From JBKHHU01 sp046539045 (GTDB lineage Bacteria; Planctomycetota; Phycisphaerae; SM23-33): a stretch of 9,897 bases of DNA. Under the pieces are notes generated by a model. That model was not told the origin of the DNA. It made no database searches and saw nothing but the letters and a program-made list of their open reading frames with translations. Positions 5,858-9,897 of the stretch are shown here, piece by piece. The stretch covers positions 1-9,897 of the forward strand of contig JBKHHU010000131.1 of NCBI GenBank assembly GCA_046539045.1. Reading direction: 5' to 3'. The position numbers were made by a program, and so were the translations under genes. Within the stretch, counting starts at the first letter, position 1, and every line of letters begins with the position of its first letter.

Positions 5858-7051
5858 TCAATTCTGCCGGCCACGGGCTTGCGGAAGTCGGTCCTGCTCG
5901 ACGTCCGGACGCGGGTCAATCTGGCGCAGGAAAGACGGATTACTGATACGGCGCACCAACTCCTCGAATGGGATCAGGTCGGCCTCATACAGTTCCTTGA
6001 GCCGCTGGTCCATAGTCATCATTCCCTCCCTTCGGGCTCCTTCCATGATGCTGCGGGTCTGGTGGGTCTTGCCCTCGCGGATGTGGTTGGCGACGGCGGA
6101 GTTCTTGACCAGGATTTCCGTGGCCAGGATCCGGCCTTTCTGCCCCTTGCGAAGCAGCAGTTGCTGGGACACAACGCCCAGCAGGCAGAACGCCAGCTGA
6201 ACGCGGATCTGTTCGTGCTGGTGAGGGGGGAACACGTCGATGATTCGATCGATGCTCTGAACGGCATCGTTGGTATGGAGCGTGGCGATCACCAGGTGTC
6301 CGGTCTCCGCTGCGGTGAGAGCGGCGGCGATGGTTTCCATATCCCGCATTTCGCCCACCAGGATCACGTCGGGGTCCTGCCGCAGCACGTACTTCAGCGC
6401 GTTGGCGAAGCTGAGCGTGTCCGCGTAGACCTCACGCTGATCGATCACGCACTTCTTTGACTCGTGGATGAACTCGATGGGATCTTCGATGGTCACCACG
6501 TGACAGCGGCGGGTTTGATTGATCAGATCGATCATGGACGCCTGGGAAGTGGACTTCCCGGACCCGGTCGGGCCGGTCATCAGGATCAGCCCGTTGGGTC
6601 GAAGCGTCAGTTCCTTGACCACCTTCGGCAGTCCGAGCTCTTCCATCGAGGGGATTTTGCGGGGTATCAGTCGGAAGGCGGCTGCGACTGAACCCTTCTG
6701 GTAGTACACGTTGGCGCGAAACCGGAGGTCGCCCGTAACCGCCAGCGAGAAATCCAGCTCCCGCTTTCGCTCGAACATCTCCTGTTGCGTCTCGTTCAGC
6801 AGCGACCAGATGAGCTTCTTGGTCATCACCGACTTCAGCGGGATCTCCAGCACGGAGTGCAGATCGCCGTCGACGCGCACGATCGGTGGCGAACCGGAGG
6901 TGATCAGCAGATCGCTGGCCTCGATGGCGGCAGCGTGCTCGAAGAGCATCTTCATGCTCAACTGGGCCTCCCGGCCGAGGTCGAGAAGATACGGTGACTT
7001 CGGCGGGGTCTGCCCGGTTTCGGTTGCCTGCTGACTCTGACTCTGCGTCAT
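5858..7051 (-). CDS. PilT-family type IV pilus retraction ATPase (downstream paralogue)
   Basis: This is a 397-residue cytoplasmic secretion-type ATPase of the PilT/PilU branch, which in known systems drives pilus retraction and twitching as a hexamer at the inner membrane. Visible motifs are the Walker A GPTGSGKST (160-168), the Asp box VVTIEDPIEF (185-194), the Walker B PDVILVGEMRD (227-237, catalytic E234) and the His box TGHLVIATLHT (250-260). The C-terminal IREGKTHQ (324-331) and GMMTMDQRL (343-351) are typical of PilT. The N-terminal PAS-like domain (about 35-130) includes SDLLITSGSPP. A proline/glutamine-rich N-terminal extension (1-25) and a polar tail (about 375-397) are extra. After Walker A the sequence is SQASM where TLASM is usual. 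Its ATG overlaps the upstream gene's stop as ATGA, with GGAG 7 bases before it, so the two are probably translated in a coupled way. PilU is an alternative label. Confidence 0.9.
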   Translation of the reverse strand: MTQSQSQQATETGQTPPKSPYLLDLGREAQLSMKMLFEHAAAIEASDLLITSGSPPIVRVDGDLHSVLEIPLKSVMTKKLIWSLLNETQQEMFERKRELDFSLAVTGDLRFRANVYYQKGSVAAAFRLIPRKIPSMEELGLPKVVKELTLRPNGLILMTGPTGSGKSTSQASMIDLINQTRRCHVVTIEDPIEFIHESKKCVIDQREVYADTLSFANALKYVLRQDPDVILVGEMRDMETIAAALTAAETGHLVIATLHTNDAVQSIDRIIDVFPPHQHEQIRVQLAFCLLGVVSQQLLLRKGQKGRILATEILVKNSAVANHIREGKTHQTRSIMEGARREGMMTMDQRLKELYEADLIPFEELVRRISNPSFLRQIDPRPDVEQDRLPQARGRQN

Positions 7052-8202
7052 TTCTCGTCTCCGTCCTCTTCATCGTCCGCTTGGAGCTGCGTGCGAAGGT
7101 CAATCGACTCGATACCAGTATACATCCCCTGGAGGTTCAAACGGAACTCATCCGGATTGGGAGCATACGGAAGTGCCTGCTCCTGGGTGACCTTTTCCTG
7201 CTCGACGAGATCTACCAGTGACTGATTCAGCGTTCGCATGCCCACATCGCGGCTGCGCTTCATGACGTCGTAGATTTCGACGGAGTTGCCTTCCTTGATC
7301 AGCCGCTTGATGGTGGGCGTTCCAATGAGCACCTCTACAGCGGGGACTCTGCCGTCACCGTCCGCTGTCGGCAGCAGGCGCATCGAGACGATGCCAATCA
7401 GCGTGGAGGCCAGGTCGGCCTGCGCCTGGCCCCGCGCTTCGGGCGGGAAGTAGTTCAGGATGCGGTCGATTGACTGAACTACGTTGGTCGTGTGCAGCGT
7501 GGAAAAAATCAGGTGTCCGGTCAATGCAGCCGAGAGGGCGGTCTGCATCGTGTCGGTGTCCCGCATCTCCCCGATGAGAATTACATCCGGGCTCTGGCGG
7601 ACCACATGTCGGAGGGCGGTGGCGAAACTTTCGGTATCGAACCCGACCTGCCGCTGGTGGATCAAGGCTTTGTCTTCATCGTGAACGAACTCGATCGGGT
7701 CTTCGATGGTGACGATGTGCGCCCGGCGGACTTTGTTGACATGGTGCACCAGAGAGGCCAGGGTTGTGCTTTTTCCGCACCCGGTGGGGCCCACCACCAG
7801 CACGAGCCCCGCCTGGCGGTCGGCCATGGCTCGGATCTCTTCCGGAAGGTTCAGGTTGTCGAACTCGATGCTCCCAAGCGGAATGGCCCTCGCTGCAATA
7901 CCCAGCCGCCCCTGGTGCATGAAGATGTTCACCCGGAAGCGGGCCTTTCTGTTCATGGTGTAGGCAATATCGAGGTCGGGGGACTCTTCAAACCGCTGCC
8001 TGGCGACCGGAGTGAGCATCCTGTCCAGGTAGCGACGCATGTCCTCCTGCGTCGGGGCGGGCAGTTGCGTGCGGAGCAGTTCGCCGTTAACCCGCAGCGA
8101 CGGAGGAGAGTCGGCGCGAAGGAACAGGTCCGACGCATTCCGGTCCAGCATCTCCTGAAGGTGTCGATCCAGGGAGGTCTCCGAAGTGGGCTCTTGAGTC
8201 AT
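7048..8202 (-). CDS. PilT/PilU-family type IV pilus ATPase (upstream paralogue)
   Basis: This 384-residue ATPase is the first gene of the pair. It has the Walker A GPTGCGKST (138-146), the Asp box IVTIEDPIEF (163-172), the Walker B PDVILIGEMRD (205-215) and the His box LTGHLIFSTLHTTN (227-240), preceded by an N-terminal domain with NASDLFLRADSPPSLRVNG (22-40). All catalytic motifs are intact, so it should hydrolyse ATP. The C-terminal region has IKEGNSVEIYDVMKRS (302-317) and GMRTLNQSL (321-329). It ends in an acidic tail (DDEEDGDEK) not usual in PilT. The start at 8202 has AGGAG 6 bases upstream; the frame is open to 8445 but that extension looks non-coding. It differs from the downstream paralogue throughout, so the duplication is old. 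The partner pilus genes are not in the window. Confidence 0.9.
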   Translation of the reverse strand: MTQEPTSETSLDRHLQEMLDRNASDLFLRADSPPSLRVNGELLRTQLPAPTQEDMRRYLDRMLTPVARQRFEESPDLDIAYTMNRKARFRVNIFMHQGRLGIAARAIPLGSIEFDNLNLPEEIRAMADRQAGLVLVVGPTGCGKSTTLASLVHHVNKVRRAHIVTIEDPIEFVHDEDKALIHQRQVGFDTESFATALRHVVRQSPDVILIGEMRDTDTMQTALSAALTGHLIFSTLHTTNVVQSIDRILNYFPPEARGQAQADLASTLIGIVSMRLLPTADGDGRVPAVEVLIGTPTIKRLIKEGNSVEIYDVMKRSRDVGMRTLNQSLVDLVEQEKVTQEQALPYAPNPDEFRLNLQGMYTGIESIDLRTQLQADDEEDGDEK

Positions 8203-8428
8203 GCGATTCTCCTGACGTGAAAGACTGCGACAACGGGTAGCATCACTTGTAGATGCCGCCCAGTCAAGTACGTTCAAAAGCTGCTTCAACCGGCGCTGCC
8301 CGAGGCTTGATTTCCCAGCCGGCGCTTCAGTCCCAAGGGCGGTTCGGCCGATGTTGATTGCGGGAAACAAATGCTGCCGTGACGCAACATCCTCATCTTT
8401 GGGTAGGTACAGATTCAGCGAGACAGAC
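8203..8428. other. Divergent control region between the pilT-like operon and the NtrC-type gene
   Basis: This 226-base gap must hold promoters for both directions, but none is clear. I looked for the sigma-54 pattern (GG-N10-GC within TGGCAC-N5-TTGCW) on both strands and found no good match. Sigma-70-like pairs such as TTGACT on the minus strand have poor partners. CCGGCGCT occurs twice as a direct repeat (about 8290 and 8320), which may or may not be a binding site. Confidence 0.4.
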
Positions 8429-9838
8429 ATGGCTGGTGGCGACAACGTTCATCTTACCGAAACGGCTGCGAACATCCTGCTGGTCGACGACGATCAGATC
8501 ATCCTCGATAGTTTGAGCGTGTTCTTGGAAGGCGAAGGGTTTGAGGTCACGCCGGTCGAGACGGTGGCCCGCGCGACGGATCTGCTGAGCAGCGGGCACT
8601 ACGATCTCGTGATCACCGACGTCAACACGCCCGAAGCCGATGGAATGAAGCTTCTGCGCCATATCCGGACGCGCCACTCAGAGACGGCCGTGATCGTCAT
8701 TACAGGTTACGGGACGATCGAGTCTGCCGTCGAGGCTATCAGGAACGGGGCCTACGATTACCTCACCAAGCCCATCATGGACGAGGACGTGAAACTTTCG
8801 GTCCGGCGGGCTCTCCAGCAGCAGAACCTGCAGGCGGAGAATACGCGTCTGAAGCATACGCTGGCCGACCGGTACAGCTTCGGGAACATCGTCGGTCAGG
8901 ACTACCGCATGTCCAAGGTGTTCGAACTGATCACAGCCGTCGCCGACAGTAACACCACGGTCCTGATCACGGGCGAGTCCGGAACAGGCAAAAGCATGAT
9001 TGCCCGGGCGATCCACACCCACTCACCGCGGGCCGACCAGGCGTTCGTGGAGGTCTCCTGCGGGGCTTTGCCGGACACGCTTCTGGAAAGCGAACTGTTT
9101 GGGCATGTCCGGGGCGCATTCACCCACGCGGTTACGGACAAGGAGGGCAAATTCGCCGCAGCCGACGGAGGTACGATCTTCCTGGATGAAATCGCCACGG
9201 CCAGCCCGCAACTGCAGATCAAGCTGCTGCGCGTGCTTCAGGAGCGGACCTTCGAGCCGCTCGGAAGCAACGAGACGCGGCGGGTGGATGTGCGAGTACT
9301 CATCGCCAGCAACCGGGACCTCTGGGAAGAGGTCAAAGCCGACAATTTCCGGCAGGACCTGTTCTACCGCATCAATGTAGTCAATATCGATCTGCCGCCG
9401 CTGCGGGACAGACTCGGGGACATCCCGTTGCTGGCGGAGCATTTCCTCCGGCGCTTCGTGCGGCAAACCGGGCGGACCGTGGAGAGATTCGATCCGGAAA
9501 CCATCGAACTGATGCGACAGTATCATTGGCCGGGCAACATTCGCGAGCTTGAGAACTGCGTGGAACGGGCGGTGGTGCTCTGCAGGGACGGCGTCGTCAC
9601 TCCGGACGGGCTGCCTCCGGCGGTGCTGACTGGGGCGTCTGAGGTGCAGACCAGGCGGGGGTATGTGGATGTCGAGGGACGCACGCTGGCGGAGGCCTTG
9701 GAAACATCCGAACGGGAGATCATCCGGGCCGCGTTGAAGTCTCACGAAGGAAGCAGGCAAACCACCGCCGCCCAGTTGGGAATCGACCGGACTACGCTCT
9801 ACAAAAAGATGAAGAAGTACGATCTGATGGACCTGTGA
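8429..9838 (+). CDS. NtrC-family sigma-54-dependent response regulator
   Basis: This 469-residue regulator has three domains. The receiver (about 14-130) has the acidic pocket D20-D22, phospho-acceptor D64 in VITDVNTP, T92 and K114. The AAA+ domain (about 152-390) has the Walker A GESGTGKS (182-189), the sigma-54 contact loop GAFTHA (229-234) in place of the usual GAFTGA, the Walker B GGTIFLDEI (247-255), LFYRINVV (311-318) and sensor II NIRELEN (370-376). The C-terminal Fis-type helix-turn-helix (about 440-466) is GSRQTTAAQLGIDRTTLYKK. It should activate sigma-54 RNA polymerase when phosphorylated by a histidine kinase not seen here. The start at 8429 is chosen because it leads shortly into the receiver; its ribosome binding site is poor, and the frame is open back to 8351. 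It is divergent from the pilT-like pair, so those genes are plausible targets. Confidence 0.92.
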   Translation: MAGGDNVHLTETAANILLVDDDQIILDSLSVFLEGEGFEVTPVETVARATDLLSSGHYDLVITDVNTPEADGMKLLRHIRTRHSETAVIVITGYGTIESAVEAIRNGAYDYLTKPIMDEDVKLSVRRALQQQNLQAENTRLKHTLADRYSFGNIVGQDYRMSKVFELITAVADSNTTVLITGESGTGKSMIARAIHTHSPRADQAFVEVSCGALPDTLLESELFGHVRGAFTHAVTDKEGKFAAADGGTIFLDEIATASPQLQIKLLRVLQERTFEPLGSNETRRVDVRVLIASNRDLWEEVKADNFRQDLFYRINVVNIDLPPLRDRLGDIPLLAEHFLRRFVRQTGRTVERFDPETIELMRQYHWPGNIRELENCVERAVVLCRDGVVTPDGLPPAVLTGASEVQTRRGYVDVEGRTLAEALETSEREIIRAALKSHEGSRQTTAAQLGIDRTTLYKKMKKYDLMDL

Positions 9839-9847
9839 GCCGGTAGA

Positions 9848-9897
9848 TCACTCGTCTGCTGGGGCGGAGTCGGTTTGCGGCTGGGTTTGCGTGGTCT
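9848..9897 (-). CDS. Possible C-terminal end of a minus-strand gene (cut by the window edge)
   Basis: Reading in from the right edge on the minus strand, 15 open codons give TTQTQPQTDSAPADE followed by TGA. The proline, glutamine and acidic residues resemble a disordered protein tail. With only 15 codons visible this is weak evidence; it would be convergent with the NtrC-type gene, 9 bases away. Confidence 0.3.
   Translation of the reverse strand, partial: TTQTQPQTDSAPADE

Noticed and set aside
6267..6282. CATCGTTGG inside the downstream pilT-like gene, resembling part of the operator
   Set aside because: Only nine core bases match, the flanks break the dyad and it lies deep inside a coding region.
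409..9838. Direct control of the PEP-CTERM gene by the NtrC-type regulator, as in the PrsK/PrsR scheme
   Set aside because: The genes are 7 kb apart, no sigma-54 promoter is seen before the PEP-CTERM gene, and no sensor kinase or exosortase gene is present.

Overview
The window looks like chromosomal DNA of a GC-rich (about 60%), diderm, environmental bacterium. A Planctomycetota (Phycisphaerae-like) origin fits best. This is an inference from the combination of a PEP-CTERM-tailed secreted protein, a cysteine-bearing Gfo/Idh/MocA oxidoreductase, paired PilT-type ATPases and an NtrC-type regulator. No rRNA, tRNA, mobile element or CRISPR array is visible.

Layout. Positions 1-408 hold no convincing gene; 239-403 can fold into a series of short hairpins ahead of a PEP-CTERM protein gene (409-1179, +). 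A double-hairpin terminator (1372-1419) lies between it and a convergent beta-phosphoglucomutase-like HAD gene (1449-2117, -). The HAD gene is divergent from a LacI-family repressor gene (2266-3240, +), which is followed by a Gfo/Idh/MocA oxidoreductase gene (3314-4627, +). Next come a hairpin, a promoter-like sequence and a secreted protein of unknown function (4832-5854, +). This converges, with a 3-base gap, on a two-gene operon of PilT-family ATPases (8202 down to 5858, -; the genes overlap by ATGA). That operon is divergent from an NtrC-type sigma-54 activator with a receiver domain (8429-9838, +). The last 50 bases may be the end of another minus-strand gene.

How the genes may work together. 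The clearest regulatory logic is in the sugar-metabolism block. Two near-identical 16-bp dyads with the central CG typical of LacI-family operators (core TGCCAACGATGGCA) lie just upstream of the lacI-type gene and just downstream of a -10-like TATGAT ahead of the oxidoreductase gene. This predicts a self-regulating local repressor that also controls the oxidoreductase. A degenerate copy overlaps the -35 of a strong-looking promoter for the HAD gene, so all three genes may respond to one sugar-type ligand. In the second block, the two PilT-like motors are translationally coupled and probably act on a type IV pilus or related machine encoded elsewhere; the divergent NtrC-type regulator may control them. 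I see no wholly new system. The most unusual points are the operator pair, the GAFTHA variant of the sigma-54 contact loop, the four-cysteine insertion in the oxidoreductase and the structured leader of the PEP-CTERM gene.
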